A stretch of DNA of 64,000 bases from Micromonospora pattaloongensis (GCF_900107255.1 NZ_FNPH01000003.1:248001-312000); one strand, 5' to 3'; numbered from the stretch's first letter, positions 1 through 8,223 are shown. Numbers and translations are program-made. Notes: generated by a model not told the origin, from the sequence alone.

Positions 1-317
1 GCTGCGCAACAAGTCACCATACGCCGTCGGGCTGACGCGGCGGCGGACAGCAGCGTGGAAGCAGCGGCCGGGGGCGCCCGGTCCGGAAATAGCGCACGAG
101 GCGGCGGGTGGCGAGCGTTGAATACTCAGCCTCCCACCGCCCCGCGCATCCCCCCGGTTTGGTCTCGCCGCGCGTCGATCGCGATCTCCGTCGCAATAAC
201 GCTGCGTGGCAATAGACTCACACTGCGCGACGGTGATGTCAAGCGTTTCCAGAAATTTCCGAAACGCGTGTCCAGACGCGCCGAATCATCACTCCCCGAC
301 CATCCCGGACGAGTCCG
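1..317. other. Region downstream of manA without a convincing gene
   Basis: No coding frame here looks real; open frames on both strands have unbiased, Arg/Pro-rich translations. The one structure I see is an imperfect 25-bp palindrome at 243-267 with perfect 7-bp arms (GCGTTTC / GAAACGC) around an AT-rich centre. It lies about 50 nt past the manA stop codon and could be a weak terminator for the manA operon or an operator of a gene beyond the left edge. There is no U-tract and the arms are short, so neither role is established. Confidence 0.35.
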
Positions 318-1493
318 TCAGCACGAACCGACGGACGCGACGTACACCTCGCCCTGTCCCGAGATCGTCAACTCCCCGCCGACCGCCACCCCGACCGCGG
401 CACAGCCCGCCGGCACGCAGACCGCTCCGCGGCCGTCGTCCACCGAGATGTCGCCGCTGAGGCAGAACACCAACCGCGGCCCGACCGCCGCCACCCGCGC
501 CCGCTCCACCTCGCCGTCGAGGCGCACCTGGTGCAGCACGAAGTCGTCGACCGGCACCGGCCAGGTCCGCACCCCCGGCGTCACCGGCACGGCGCGCACG
601 ACCGGGTCGTCGAGCACCTCGAAGCGCAGCACCCGCAGCAGCTCCGGTACGTCGACGCGCTTGGGCGTGAGGCCGCCGCGCAACACGTTGTCGCTGGCCG
701 CCATGATCTCCACGCCGGCCCCGTGCAGGTAGGCGTGCAGGTTGCCCGCCGGCATCCAGATCGCCTCCCCGGGCCTCAGCACGAGGTGATTGAGCAGCAA
801 CGCCACCAGCGCACCGGGGTCACCCGGGTACTCCTTCGCCAGTCGGCGCACCAACGTCACCGCACCGGAGAACCGGGCCGCGGGCTCGGCCGCGGTCACC
901 GCGCCGATCAGCCCGGCCCGCTCCGCCTCCGGCCAGGTCAGCAGCGTCTGCACGGCGACCGGCAGTCCGCTCACCCCGGTACGCAGCGCCGCGATGACCG
1001 GATCGAGCGCCGGCACCCCGAACGCCTCGAAGACCTCAGCCGAGACGAGCGGATCCTGGAATCCGCAGAGCGCCTCGAACGGCGTCACCGCGACCAGCAG
1101 CTCCGGCTTGTGGTGCGGGTCCGCATATCTGCGCGGCCCGTCGCCCCCGGCGGCGACCTCGGCCGCGTACCCGGCGCGGGCCTGGTCGGCGTCCGGGTGC
1201 GCCTGCAGCGACAGCGGCGTCTGCGCGGCGAGCAGCTTCAGCAGGTACGGCAGCCGCGGCCCGAAGCGCGCGACCACATCCGGGCCGAGCCACTCCCGCG
1301 GGTTCGCGTCGATCAGTTCGGCGAGGCTGACCTCGTCACCGTCGCGCCGCACCATCGAGGGCGCCCCCGGATGCGCCCCCATCCACAGCTCGGCCTCCGG
1401 GCCGTCGCTCGGCACCGGGCGTCCCTGAAGCTGCGCGATGACGGACCGGGACCCCCACGCGTAGTTCCGGATCGGGCAGGACAACAGCTCCAC
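318..1493 (-). CDS. manA: Mannose-6-phosphate isomerase, class I
   Basis: Interconverts fructose-6-phosphate and mannose-6-phosphate in the cytoplasm, the entry to GDP-mannose and mannosylated cell-envelope glycans. The 391-aa product has the usual length and the zinc-cupin signatures of the type I family: Gln-His in LSLQAHPD, the HHKPE segment, and the distal His in AGNLHAYLHG followed by the SDNVLRGGLTPK block. The start is the GTG at 1493, because ELLSCPIRNYAWGS is the normal N-terminus of the family; the frame stays open further upstream but there it runs antiparallel in meaning to the CDF gene. It is the last gene of a five-gene minus-strand run (manB, Trm112-like, SIS protein, CDF transporter, manA), only 2 nt behind the preceding stop codon, so co-transcription and translational coupling are likely. 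manB and manC for the next steps are also in this window. Confidence 0.95.
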   Translation of the reverse strand: MELLSCPIRNYAWGSRSVIAQLQGRPVPSDGPEAELWMGAHPGAPSMVRRDGDEVSLAELIDANPREWLGPDVVARFGPRLPYLLKLLAAQTPLSLQAHPDADQARAGYAAEVAAGGDGPRRYADPHHKPELLVAVTPFEALCGFQDPLVSAEVFEAFGVPALDPVIAALRTGVSGLPVAVQTLLTWPEAERAGLIGAVTAAEPAARFSGAVTLVRRLAKEYPGDPGALVALLLNHLVLRPGEAIWMPAGNLHAYLHGAGVEIMAASDNVLRGGLTPKRVDVPELLRVLRFEVLDDPVVRAVPVTPGVRTWPVPVDDFVLHQVRLDGEVERARVAAVGPRLVFCLSGDISVDDGRGAVCVPAGCAAVGVAVGGELTISGQGEVYVASVGSC

Positions 1494-1495
1494 GG

Positions 1496-2521
1496 TCAGC
1501 CCGCGTGCGGGGCATTGCCCCCCTGGGTGCGACGGGACCCGTTCCCCGACGCCTCCGCCTCGGTCAGATCGGTGGCGCCCGGTACGGAAACCCCGCCGAG
1601 CGCGCTCCGCGCGCTGTAGATGTCCGGCTCCAGGTAGATCACCCGGGCGATCGGCACCGCGGAGCGGATCCGCGCCTCGGTCTCGTTGATGTTGCGGGCT
1701 ATCTCCTCGCCCGTGTCGCAGCGCCGCACGGCGATCTTCGCGGCCACCAGCAGCTCCTCGGGGCCGAGGTGCAGGGTCCGCATGTGGATGATCCGCTCGA
1801 CCTCCGGCCCGTCGGTGATCGCCTTCTCGATCGCCCGGACGTCCTCGGGGCTCGCGGCCTCGCCGAGCAGCAGGCTCTTGGTCTCGACCGCGAGGATGAT
1901 CGCGATGGTCACCAGCAGCAGGCCGATGCACGCGGTGCCGGCGGCGTCCCAGCGACCGTCCCCGGTGATCAGCGTCAGGCCGACGCCGAACAGGGCCAGG
2001 ATGAGGCCGATCAGCGCGCCCAGGTCCTCGAGCAGCACCACGGGCAGCTCCGGGGCCTTCGCCCGGCGGATGAAGTCCTTCCACGACGTGTTGCCGCGGA
2101 TCTGGTTGGACTCCTTGATCGCGGTCCGGAACGAGTAGGACTCCAAAGCGATCGCCACGACCAGCACGACCACCGGCACCCAGTGCCAGCTGTGGATCGG
2201 CTCCGGGTGCGACCACTTGTGGTACGCCTCGTAGAGCGCGAAGAGCCCACCGACGCTGAACAGCACGATCGCGACGATGAACGCGTAGATGTAGCGCTCG
2301 CGGCCGTACCCGAAGGGGTGTTGCGGGGTGGCCTGGCGCCGCGCCCGGCGCCCGCCGAGCAGCAGCAGCGCCTGGTTGCCCGAGTCCGCGACCGAGTGGA
2401 TCGACTCGGCGAGCATCGACGACGAGCCGGTCAGGAAGAAGGCGACGAACTTCGTCAGGGCGATGCCCAGGTTCGCCATCAACGCCGCGATGATGGCTTT
2501 CGTGCCCCCGGACGCGCTCAT
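1496..2521 (-). CDS. Cation diffusion facilitator (CDF) family transporter
   Basis: Predicted inner-membrane divalent-metal/proton antiporter of the CDF family, 341 aa. The N-terminal half carries about six hydrophobic helices. Helix II contains the metal-site pattern SIHSVADSGNQ with His42 and Asp46, and a second conserved acidic helix (LLEDLGALIGLILALFGVG) gives the matching site. The cytoplasmic C-terminal domain (about residues 210-310) has the usual ferredoxin-like fold signature with the MRTLHLGPEELLVAAKI strand. The ATG overlaps the stop codon of the upstream SIS gene by 4 nt (ATGA), which shows coupling in the manB-manA operon. A CDF gene inside a mannose operon is odd; manA is a metal enzyme, but a functional link is only a guess. 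Substrate (Zn, Fe or Mn) cannot be read from the sequence. The last 35 residues are polar and variable. Confidence 0.9.
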   Translation of the reverse strand: MSASGGTKAIIAALMANLGIALTKFVAFFLTGSSSMLAESIHSVADSGNQALLLLGGRRARRQATPQHPFGYGRERYIYAFIVAIVLFSVGGLFALYEAYHKWSHPEPIHSWHWVPVVVLVVAIALESYSFRTAIKESNQIRGNTSWKDFIRRAKAPELPVVLLEDLGALIGLILALFGVGLTLITGDGRWDAAGTACIGLLLVTIAIILAVETKSLLLGEAASPEDVRAIEKAITDGPEVERIIHMRTLHLGPEELLVAAKIAVRRCDTGEEIARNINETEARIRSAVPIARVIYLEPDIYSARSALGGVSVPGATDLTEAEASGNGSRRTQGGNAPHAG

Positions 2522-3714
2522 GGATTCAACAGCTCCTTCATCTCGGTGACGGCGGGCACCGCCATCGGGTCCAACCCGTGAGCCAGGGCGAGGTAGATCG
2601 AGGCGAAATCGGGTACGGCGATCAGCGACGCCAGCCGCTCCAGCGTCGACCCGCCCTCCGCGGTGACCACGTCGCAGCGCACCCCGCGGCGCTCGGCGAG
2701 GGTCTGCAGCGCGTCCGCGCGCCGCTCCTCCACCGCCAGCGGCTCGTCGGTGTCGTCGTCGGCGTTGAGGCCACCGTCGCGCAGCAGCACCACCCGCAGC
2801 CGGGTGGCGTCAGACTCGTCCTCCGGGTCGGCGAAGATGTCCCGCGCCGACTCGACGAGACCGCCGAAGACGCCGTCGAGCAGGCCGACCCGGCCCCGCC
2901 CCGCCTCGCCGAGCGCCCCGGACACCACCGGGTAGCGCGCGTTCGCCGACAGTACGTCCCCGAAGCGCCGCGCGGCGACAGTGGCCAGCGGCGACGAGCC
3001 CCAGACGATCGGCACCGAGCCGGCCAGCCCCAGCGCGAGCGACTTCGCCGGGTTGACGAACGACTCGGCGGTCGGACGGCACCGGTCGGCGTCCGCGTCG
3101 AGCCGGGCCGCGGTCTCCGCCAGGTCCGCCTCGTTGACCTTGACCAACCCGAGGGTACGGGCGGCGAGCAGCACCGGCACCGTCAGGCCCCACAGGCTCG
3201 CCCGCGCCGGCGCGCGCCGCGGCACCGGGATGAACGGCGCCCGGGCCCGCTCGGCGACCGACTGGAGCTGCGAGTCGGGGGCGCCGACGGCGACCAGTCG
3301 GGCACCGCGGCGCGCGGCGGCCTCCGCGGCGCCGAGCGCCTCCGGGCTGCGGCCCGACGCGCTGACCGCGATCACCACGTCCGCGGCCCCGACCCAGCCC
3401 GGCACGCCCGCGCTGCGGTGCGGGATCACCGGCACGGGGCAGCGCGGGCCCGCGACGGTGGCGAGCACGTCACCGGTGCGGCCGGCGGTGCCGATGCCGG
3501 CGATCACGACGGCGCGCGGGCGTCCCTCGTCGGACAGCGCCGAGAGGTTGGCCTCCGCCGCCAGCGCCGCGGACTCGCGCACCTGCGCGCCGGCCGAGGC
3601 GGTGAACCGGAGCATCCCGCCGGGGTCGTTCTCCTCCAGCGTCGCCGCGTCGTCCAGCAGCGCCTCGTCCGGGGTACGCCGCCCGCGCACCCCCGCCGTG
3701 CCGTCGACCGCCAT
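2518..3714 (-). CDS. SIS-domain protein, phosphoglucose/phosphomannose isomerase type
   Basis: A 398-aa protein with two sugar-isomerase (SIS) halves, resembling the bifunctional phosphoglucose/phosphomannose isomerase family that actinobacteria keep between manA and manB. The first SIS domain shows the Gly-rich sugar-phosphate loop VVIAGIGTAGRTGDV (about residues 70-85) and the Ser cluster VIAVSASGRSPEAL (about 113-127). The second half carries the C-terminal isomerase region ending LIAVPDFASIYLALAHGLDPM. Whether it still isomerises hexose phosphates or only senses them is not known from sequence. Its ATG shares a base with the stop codon region of the Trm112-like gene and its own stop overlaps the CDF start, so it is the centre of a tightly coupled operon. 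The same order is remembered from M. tuberculosis (Rv3255c-Rv3257c). Confidence 0.85.
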   Translation of the reverse strand: MAVDGTAGVRGRRTPDEALLDDAATLEENDPGGMLRFTASAGAQVRESAALAAEANLSALSDEGRPRAVVIAGIGTAGRTGDVLATVAGPRCPVPVIPHRSAGVPGWVGAADVVIAVSASGRSPEALGAAEAAARRGARLVAVGAPDSQLQSVAERARAPFIPVPRRAPARASLWGLTVPVLLAARTLGLVKVNEADLAETAARLDADADRCRPTAESFVNPAKSLALGLAGSVPIVWGSSPLATVAARRFGDVLSANARYPVVSGALGEAGRGRVGLLDGVFGGLVESARDIFADPEDESDATRLRVVLLRDGGLNADDDTDEPLAVEERRADALQTLAERRGVRCDVVTAEGGSTLERLASLIAVPDFASIYLALAHGLDPMAVPAVTEMKELLNP

Positions 3715-3944
3715 TACTCGCTCTCCCGCAGCCGCTCGGCGCCGCCCGCCCCCGCCGGTCCGGACGGGCCACCCGGGCCACCCCGCGCCTCATCCAACAG
3801 CAGAACCGGGATGTCGTCGCGGACCTCGAAGATGCGGCCACACTGCGTGCAGGTCAGCGTCGCCGCGGCGGCGTCGTAGTCCAGCGGGGCGTGGTGCGTG
3901 TCGGGGCACGCGAGGATCTCGAGCAACTGCGGATCCAGGGCCAC
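3714..3944 (-). CDS. Trm112-like small zinc protein (UPF0434 type)
   Basis: A 76-aa protein of the Trm112/YcaR family. The conserved core LLEILACPDTH...LTCTQCGRIFEVRDDIPVLL holds the three visible Cys (one CP, then CxxC) of a degenerate zinc ribbon and the IPVLL motif typical of the family. In eukaryotes and archaea Trm112 activates methyltransferases; the bacterial partner is unknown. The last 25 residues are Gly/Pro/Ala-rich and add nothing recognisable. It sits 66 nt after manB and overlaps the SIS gene, so it is expressed with the mannose operon, as in other actinobacteria. Confidence 0.85.
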   Translation of the reverse strand: MALDPQLLEILACPDTHHAPLDYDAAAATLTCTQCGRIFEVRDDIPVLLLDEARGGPGGPSGPAGAGGAERLRESE

Positions 3945-4010
3945 GTGCGGCTCCTTCCACGGGGTGCGGGCGGGGGGCGGGAGGCGGCACGGCCACCCGG
4001 CGGAGGGATC

Positions 4011-5393
4011 TTAGCGGCGAACCAGAGCGAGCACCTCGTCACGCAACGCAACCATGCGTTCGGTCGTCGGCGCCTCGACGTTCAGTCGCAACAGCGGCTC
4101 CGTGTTGGAGGCGCGCAGGTTCACCCAGGCGCCGTCGTCGAAGCTGACGGTGAGGCCGTCCAGCTCGTCGATGTCGGCCCCGGCGTACGCCTTCTTCACC
4201 TCGGCGAGCTTCGCCTGCTGGTCGTGCACCTCGGAGTTGATCTCGCCGGACGAGACGTACCGCTCGAACTTGTGCGCGAGCTGCGACAGCGGCTGGCCCT
4301 GCTCGCCGAGCGCCGCCAGCACGTGCATCGCGGCGAGCATCCCGGTGTCGGCGAACCAGAAGTCCCGGAAGTAGTAGTGCGCCGAGTGCTCGCCGCCGAA
4401 GACGGCGTTGGTGCGCGCCATCTCGCCCTTGATGAAGGAGTGGCCGACCCGGCTGCGCACCGGCTCTCCGCCGCTCTCCCGGATGATCTCCGGCACGGCG
4501 CTCGACGTGATCAGGTTGTGGATGACCGTGGCGCCCGGGTACTTCGCCAGCTCGCGGGCGGCGACCAGCGCGGTGACCGCCGACGGGGAGACCGGCTCGC
4601 CGCGCTCGTCCACCACGAAGCAGCGGTCGGCGTCACCGTCGAAGGCCAACCCGAGGTCGGCGCCGCGCTCCCGGACCGCCTTCTGCAGGTCGACGATGTT
4701 CTCCGGGTTCAGCGGGTTCGCCTCGTGGTTGGGGAACGAGCCGTCGAGCTCGAAGTACATCGGAATGATCTTCAACGGCAGCGCGGGAAGCTCCGCGTCA
4801 CCGAGCACCGCGGGCACCGTGTAACCGCCCATGCCGTTGCCGGCGTCGACGACCACGGTCAGCGGCCGGATCTGCGACAGGTCGACCAGCGTGCGCAGGT
4901 GGGCGGCGTACTCGGGGAGCAGGTCGTGCTGCTCGATCTGCTCCGGCCCGGAGAGCGTCTCCGCCTCACCCGAGTCGATCAGCGCCTGCGCGTAGTCGCG
5001 GATCTGCGTCAGGCCGGTCTCCTGACCGACCGGCGCCGCGCCCGCGCGACAGAGCTTGATGCCGTTGTACTCGGCCGGGTTGTGGCTGGCCGTGAACATC
5101 GCGCCCGGCAGATCGAGGGCGCCGGCGGCGTAGTAGAGCATGTCCGTCGAGGCGAGCCCGGCGTACAGCACGGCCGCGCCGGCAGCGTTCGCGCCCCGGG
5201 CGAAAGCGGTCGCCAGCCCCGGCGAGGACTCCCGCATGTCGTGCGCGATCACGATACGGTCGGCCTTGTCGCCGCGCTCCTTCAGCGTCCGAACGAACGC
5301 CGCCCCCAACGCACGCGCCACCGTCTCGTTGAGCTGATCCGGGACGGTGCCGCGAACGTCGTACGCCTTGACGATCCGGGACAGGTCAGACAA
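4011..5393 (-). CDS. manB: Phosphomannomutase/phosphoglucomutase
   Basis: Alpha-D-phosphohexomutase that converts mannose-6-phosphate to mannose-1-phosphate (and probably the glucose equivalents), linking manA to the GDP-mannose pyrophosphorylase manC at 43214. The 460-aa product has all four domains: the phosphoserine loop TASHNPAEYN with Ser103, the Mg-binding loop FDGDADR (251-257), the sugar loop GGEHSAHYYF and the C-terminal phosphate loop RASNTEPLLR. I chose the TTG at 5393: it gives the canonical start SDLSRIVKAYDVRG and is preceded by GAGGAG with a 7-nt spacer. An in-frame TTG at 5423 would add ten residues without a good ribosome site. First gene of the operon running to manA. Confidence 0.93.
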   Translation of the reverse strand: MSDLSRIVKAYDVRGTVPDQLNETVARALGAAFVRTLKERGDKADRIVIAHDMRESSPGLATAFARGANAAGAAVLYAGLASTDMLYYAAGALDLPGAMFTASHNPAEYNGIKLCRAGAAPVGQETGLTQIRDYAQALIDSGEAETLSGPEQIEQHDLLPEYAAHLRTLVDLSQIRPLTVVVDAGNGMGGYTVPAVLGDAELPALPLKIIPMYFELDGSFPNHEANPLNPENIVDLQKAVRERGADLGLAFDGDADRCFVVDERGEPVSPSAVTALVAARELAKYPGATVIHNLITSSAVPEIIRESGGEPVRSRVGHSFIKGEMARTNAVFGGEHSAHYYFRDFWFADTGMLAAMHVLAALGEQGQPLSQLAHKFERYVSSGEINSEVHDQQAKLAEVKKAYAGADIDELDGLTVSFDDGAWVNLRASNTEPLLRLNVEAPTTERMVALRDEVLALVRR

Positions 5394-5468
5394 TGTCTCG
5401 CTCCTCAGCCGTTCGCTAGCCAACGGCCTGAGCGTATCGGAGCCGCCCGGATGTGCCCGGGCGACCGC

Positions 5469-6425
5469 TCAGTCGGGCAGCTTCGGGAGGATCTGCGTCG
5501 GTGCGTCGTCAACGCCGTCCGGCAGCGGCAGGATCTGCGTCGGTGTGTCATCGATCGCACCCGCCGCCGGCAGGATCATCGTCCGGTCGACGCCCTGCGC
5601 GACCGGCGGGGTCGGACCGGCGTACGCGGGCCCCCCGTAACCGGGGCCGCCGTACGCGGGCACCCCGTAGCCGGGGCCGGCGAACGCGGGCGCGGGCTCG
5701 CCGCGGTCCGCGCGCCAGCGGCGCAGCAGGAAGACGAGCAGGCCGATCCCGGCGACGACCATGACGATCCCGAGCAGCATCACGAAGCTGAATCCGCCGT
5801 CCCGCTGCTGCGCGCCGACCGGCGCCGACGCCGCCCCGGTCCGCTCCGGCGCGGCGGCCACCTCCGTGGGCTCGCTGCTCGGCGACGGCGTGGGCGACGC
5901 GGTCTCCGAGGGCGACGGGCTCGGCGTGGCCGGCACGCCCCGCACCCGACGGTCCGCGGCGGCCTGCCCTAGCAGCTCGCCGTCCTCGGCGTACGCCGCC
6001 GCGACGATGTGCGCGGTACCGCCCGGCGCGCCGTCCAGGAACGCGATCCGGTAGCGGACCGTCGCGCTCTTGCGCTCGCAGAGCCGGTCCCGGTCCGGCG
6101 CGGTGCCCTCGGTCACCACCAGGCCGTCGCCCCGGTCGGTCAACGCCACGTCGGCCCAGTCGCCGCCCTCGCGCGCCTGCACGGTGAGGCGGTCTGCCGA
6201 CAGGCCGGGCAGCTGGATCCCGAGACCCGTCCGCACCCGCACGCAGCCGTCCGAGCGCCGGGTCACCGTCACCGTCGCCGAACGGGCCGAGTCACCGGCG
6301 GTGAAGCCGTCCCCCAGCCACAGCTGCACACGGTCGTCGGCCGCCCGGGCCGGCGTCGCGCCGAGCACCACCGCGGCGGCCAGCACGGCGAACATCGTCG
6401 CCAGCCACACAGCCCCACGTCGCAT
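5469..6425 (-). CDS. Secreted, membrane-anchored protein with Pro/Ser linker and TQILP tail repeats
   Basis: Not assigned to a known family. The 318-aa product starts with a signal peptide (MRRGAVWLATMFAV... cleavage near ATPARA), then an extracellular beta-rich domain of about 150 residues with two well-separated Cys, a Ser/Pro/Thr-rich linker, one transmembrane helix (FVMLLGIVMVVAGIGLLVFLL) and a cytoplasmic tail. The tail contains Gly/Tyr/Pro repeats (YGGPGYG type) and then three short motifs, one RTMILP and two (D)xPTQILP, at the very end. ATG 6425 was chosen because GAGGG lies 5-6 nt upstream and the signal peptide begins there; an in-frame GTG two codons earlier is possible. The overall plan (sensor domain outside, short repeated Thr motifs inside) suggests a surface protein linked to phospho-Thr signalling, an inference only. 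Confidence 0.7.
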   Translation of the reverse strand: MRRGAVWLATMFAVLAAAVVLGATPARAADDRVQLWLGDGFTAGDSARSATVTVTRRSDGCVRVRTGLGIQLPGLSADRLTVQAREGGDWADVALTDRGDGLVVTEGTAPDRDRLCERKSATVRYRIAFLDGAPGGTAHIVAAAYAEDGELLGQAAADRRVRGVPATPSPSPSETASPTPSPSSEPTEVAAAPERTGAASAPVGAQQRDGGFSFVMLLGIVMVVAGIGLLVFLLRRWRADRGEPAPAFAGPGYGVPAYGGPGYGGPAYAGPTPPVAQGVDRTMILPAAGAIDDTPTQILPLPDGVDDAPTQILPKLPD

Positions 6426-6510
6426 CGACACCCTCACCCGGCCTCCCGTCCCCGCAGATTCGGCGGACACGGTACTCCCGGAACCCTGCGCTCCTTCTGG
6501 CGTGATGTCC

Positions 6511-6529
6511 CCATTTCTCGCGGAAATGG
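6511..6529 (-). terminator. Possible weak terminator after nfi
   Basis: A 6-bp inverted repeat (CCATTT / AAATGG, loop of 7 nt) lies 8-26 nt past the nfi stop codon. The stem is short and AT-containing, so termination is uncertain. Confidence 0.3.
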
Positions 6530-6536
6530 CGTGTAC

Positions 6537-7208
6537 TTACGACTTCGCCAGTGCGGCACGACACATCCGGTCCGCCTGCCGGGTCGTCTCCGGCAGCCGA
6601 TAGCGCGGCGTCAACGCCAGCGTCCGCGCGCACGCGTTGTCGAGACCCATCCGATGCCCCACCGACACGAACACGGGCTTCACCCCCTCCCGCGTCCGCA
6701 GCACCCGGCCGACGGTCTCGTCGCCGTCGCGCAGCGGCGACCACGCGCCGCGGTGCCCGGCCGGCGGTTCCCACGTCCCGATCAGGGGCGTCTTCCCCAC
6801 CCCCATCGTCGGTAGCCCGGTGAGCACCCCGAGATGACAGGCCAGACCCAGGCGACGCGGGTGGGCGAGCCCGTGCCCGTCGCAGACCAGCAGCTCGGGT
6901 ACGACGCGCAGCTGGTCGAGCGCGGCGAGCAACGCCGGCAGCTCCCGGAAGGCGAACAGCCCCGGCACGTAGTCGAACGCGGGTCGCCCGGTCGTGACCG
7001 CCGAGTCGATCACGGTCAGCGTCCGGGCGTCGAGCACGACCACGGCCGCCGCGAGCCGACTGTCGTCGTCGGCGTACGCGACGTCGAGACCGGCGATCGT
7101 CTCCGGCTCGGTCGGGCCGGGCCCGGTCAGGTCGACCAGCGGCCGCAGCCGGTCCTGGATGGCCAGGGCCTCCGCCACGGTCGTCGGCCAGTGAGCCTCG
7201 ATCTTCAC
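6537..7208 (-). CDS. nfi: Endonuclease V (deoxyinosine 3-prime endonuclease)
   Basis: Cleaves DNA (or RNA in some lineages) one base 3-prime of deoxyinosine produced by adenine deamination. The 223-aa protein has the complete RNase-H-like active site: Asp42 in IAGLDVAYAD, Glu89 in the FDYVPGLFAFREL helix that carries the wedge region, and Asp110 in LLVCDGHG, followed by HPRRLGLACHLG and GVGKTPL. Start is the GTG at 7208. It sits directly behind an orphan YwqK-type antitoxin gene (4 nt gap), so it is probably transcribed with the tail of the toxin island. A partial copy of its first 43 codons lies at 8248-8370 in the same orientation, which makes this gene one border of a duplication. A DNA-repair enzyme for deaminated bases next to deaminase-type toxins is suggestive, but chance placement is equally possible. 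Confidence 0.93.
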   Translation of the reverse strand: MKIEAHWPTTVAEALAIQDRLRPLVDLTGPGPTEPETIAGLDVAYADDDSRLAAAVVVLDARTLTVIDSAVTTGRPAFDYVPGLFAFRELPALLAALDQLRVVPELLVCDGHGLAHPRRLGLACHLGVLTGLPTMGVGKTPLIGTWEPPAGHRGAWSPLRDGDETVGRVLRTREGVKPVFVSVGHRMGLDNACARTLALTPRYRLPETTRQADRMCRAALAKS

Positions 7209-7212
7209 GTGT

Positions 7213-7569
7213 TTATGGTGACGGCCTGGGCCGCTGACGGCCGATCGCGGTGCCGTCCTCCGCCCACCGGCGCACCTGGATCAGCCTGCCCGTTTCGGAA
7301 TAGTGCCGCTCCTCTTTCAGCTGTCCGGAGGCGTACCACGCCTGGTGCACCCCCACACCGCGGCCGTGCGTCCATTCGCCCTGGTACCGCAGCGTCCCGT
7401 CCGGGAAGTACCGCTGCTCTCGACCGTGCTTGAAACCGCCCTGGTAGCTGATCAGGGCGACCGTCTTGCCGTTGCCGTCGTGCTCCGCGACCTCTCCGGT
7501 CACCGGTCCGTCCGCCGTCACTGCGCGCTGAGCGTCATCCCACCCGAGATCGTCGAACTCGATACGCAT
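7213..7569 (-). CDS. YwqK-family antitoxin (MORN-variant repeats), orphan copy B
   Basis: A 118-aa protein of the toxin-antitoxin YwqK family, built from degenerate MORN-like repeats: VALISYQGGFKHGREQRYF, TLRYQGEWTHGRGVGVHQAW and QLKEERHYSETGRLIQVRRW. It is a clear paralogue of the protein encoded at 9281-9616; both begin MRxxxDDxxWD. In other bacteria such proteins accompany YwqJ-type deaminase toxins and are thought to neutralise them. Here the toxin upstream (7571-7831) is a wreck, so this gene is an orphan immunity gene that would protect against toxins of neighbouring strains or simply persists. ATG 7569 lies 1 nt after the stop codon of that toxin remnant. Four nt separate its end from nfi. 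Confidence 0.75.
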   Translation of the reverse strand: MRIEFDDLGWDDAQRAVTADGPVTGEVAEHDGNGKTVALISYQGGFKHGREQRYFPDGTLRYQGEWTHGRGVGVHQAWYASGQLKEERHYSETGRLIQVRRWAEDGTAIGRQRPRPSP

Positions 7570-7570
7570 G

Positions 7571-7831
7571 TCACTCGTCCAAACGCCGTTCGGGATCCGG
7601 TGGGAACGTGGGGAAGTTCCCGGCGTTACACGGCACGTCCGGAATGGTACCCGTGTAATTGGCGCAGCACGGGGCCGGCTTACCCACACCCTTTTCCACC
7701 AGGGGAAATGATTGTCGATACGCCTTCTGCAAAGGAACCAGGACCGACCGATAGCCGAGCTGTTTCCCGCTGCCACAGCAATAGGCGTCGGCCCTCTCCC
7801 GCACTAGGGGATGAAGCTCATCGTGGATCAC
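7571..7831 (-). pseudogene. Decayed YwqJ-type deaminase toxin tail, copy B
   Basis: Remnant of the C-terminal deaminase module that is intact at the end of the large toxin frame (9620-). Shared pieces are the LHPLVRxRxDAY segment, RIDNxFPW, and the terminal PCCAN...DVPCNAGxFP. Compared with copy A, about 40 residues that carry the HSE zinc motif are missing, RIDNHFPW is in a different frame from the PCCAN segment (so at least one frameshift), and the second Cys of the C-x-x-C pair is Tyr (CANY for CANC). With both the His/Glu and one Cys ligand gone no deaminase activity is possible. It precedes its orphan antitoxin at 7213-7569 in the same order as copy A. Confidence 0.7.
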
Positions 7832-7908
7832 GGGCCAGGTCGCCGGGCGAGTGATCTGGAGTCGGCGGCGGGCCCGCGGGCGCTGAATTGGGAGGCGACT
7901 CGCGGCAG

Positions 7909-8223
7909 TCAGGTTCCGTTGAGCCCCTGCCCGTCCGCAAGGCACATCCGGAGCAACTCCTGCTCGCTCGGCAACTCCGTCCCGAGGCGTTCCCGCGCGA
8001 TCCGCTCCGCGTCCTGACGGCTCACCAGCCTCTGCCGGTCGGCGTACTGGTCGTCGAAGATCCACGGGGCCGCGAGCGTCGGATTGAACCCCCACGCCCG
8101 GTCCGGCACGTCCCAGATCACCGCGTGAAGTGCCCCGCTCCAGCCCCGAACCGCGATCATGCCCGACGGTTCCGTCGCCCGCAGTTGGAACACCACGTGA
8201 TAGCTGAACTCCTCCAGGGCCAC
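7909..8223 (-). CDS. Candidate immunity protein, copy B (paralogue of 10516-10824)
   Basis: A 104-aa protein clearly homologous over its whole length to the protein at 10516-10824: shared blocks are AVIWxVPxRAW, APWIFDDQYADRQ, AERIAxExLGTELP and LRMCL/FRMCL. No named family is recognised. Because copy A follows directly behind a RelA/SpoT-like toxin module, both are read as candidate immunity proteins. The start is set at GTG 8223 by alignment with the ATG of copy A. The reading frame is, however, open upstream without interruption through the duplicated nfi fragment to GTG 8370, because the stop codon TAG found at the equivalent place in copy A is TGG here. A fusion protein with about 43 endonuclease V residues could therefore be made. 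Followed by the decayed YwqJ tail and a YwqK antitoxin. Confidence 0.6.
   Translation of the reverse strand: MALEEFSYHVVFQLRATEPSGMIAVRGWSGALHAVIWDVPDRAWGFNPTLAAPWIFDDQYADRQRLVSRQDAERIARERLGTELPSEQELLRMCLADGQGLNGT

Noticed and set aside
1..317. Plus-strand frames starting at 55 and 206 as a gene at the left edge
   Set aside because: Translations are Arg/Pro/Thr-rich and overlap manA on the opposite strand; no start signal or family match.
2578..3879. 430-codon plus-strand frame opposite the SIS gene
   Set aside because: Arg/Gly/His-rich translation without motifs; the SIS domains are on the minus strand.
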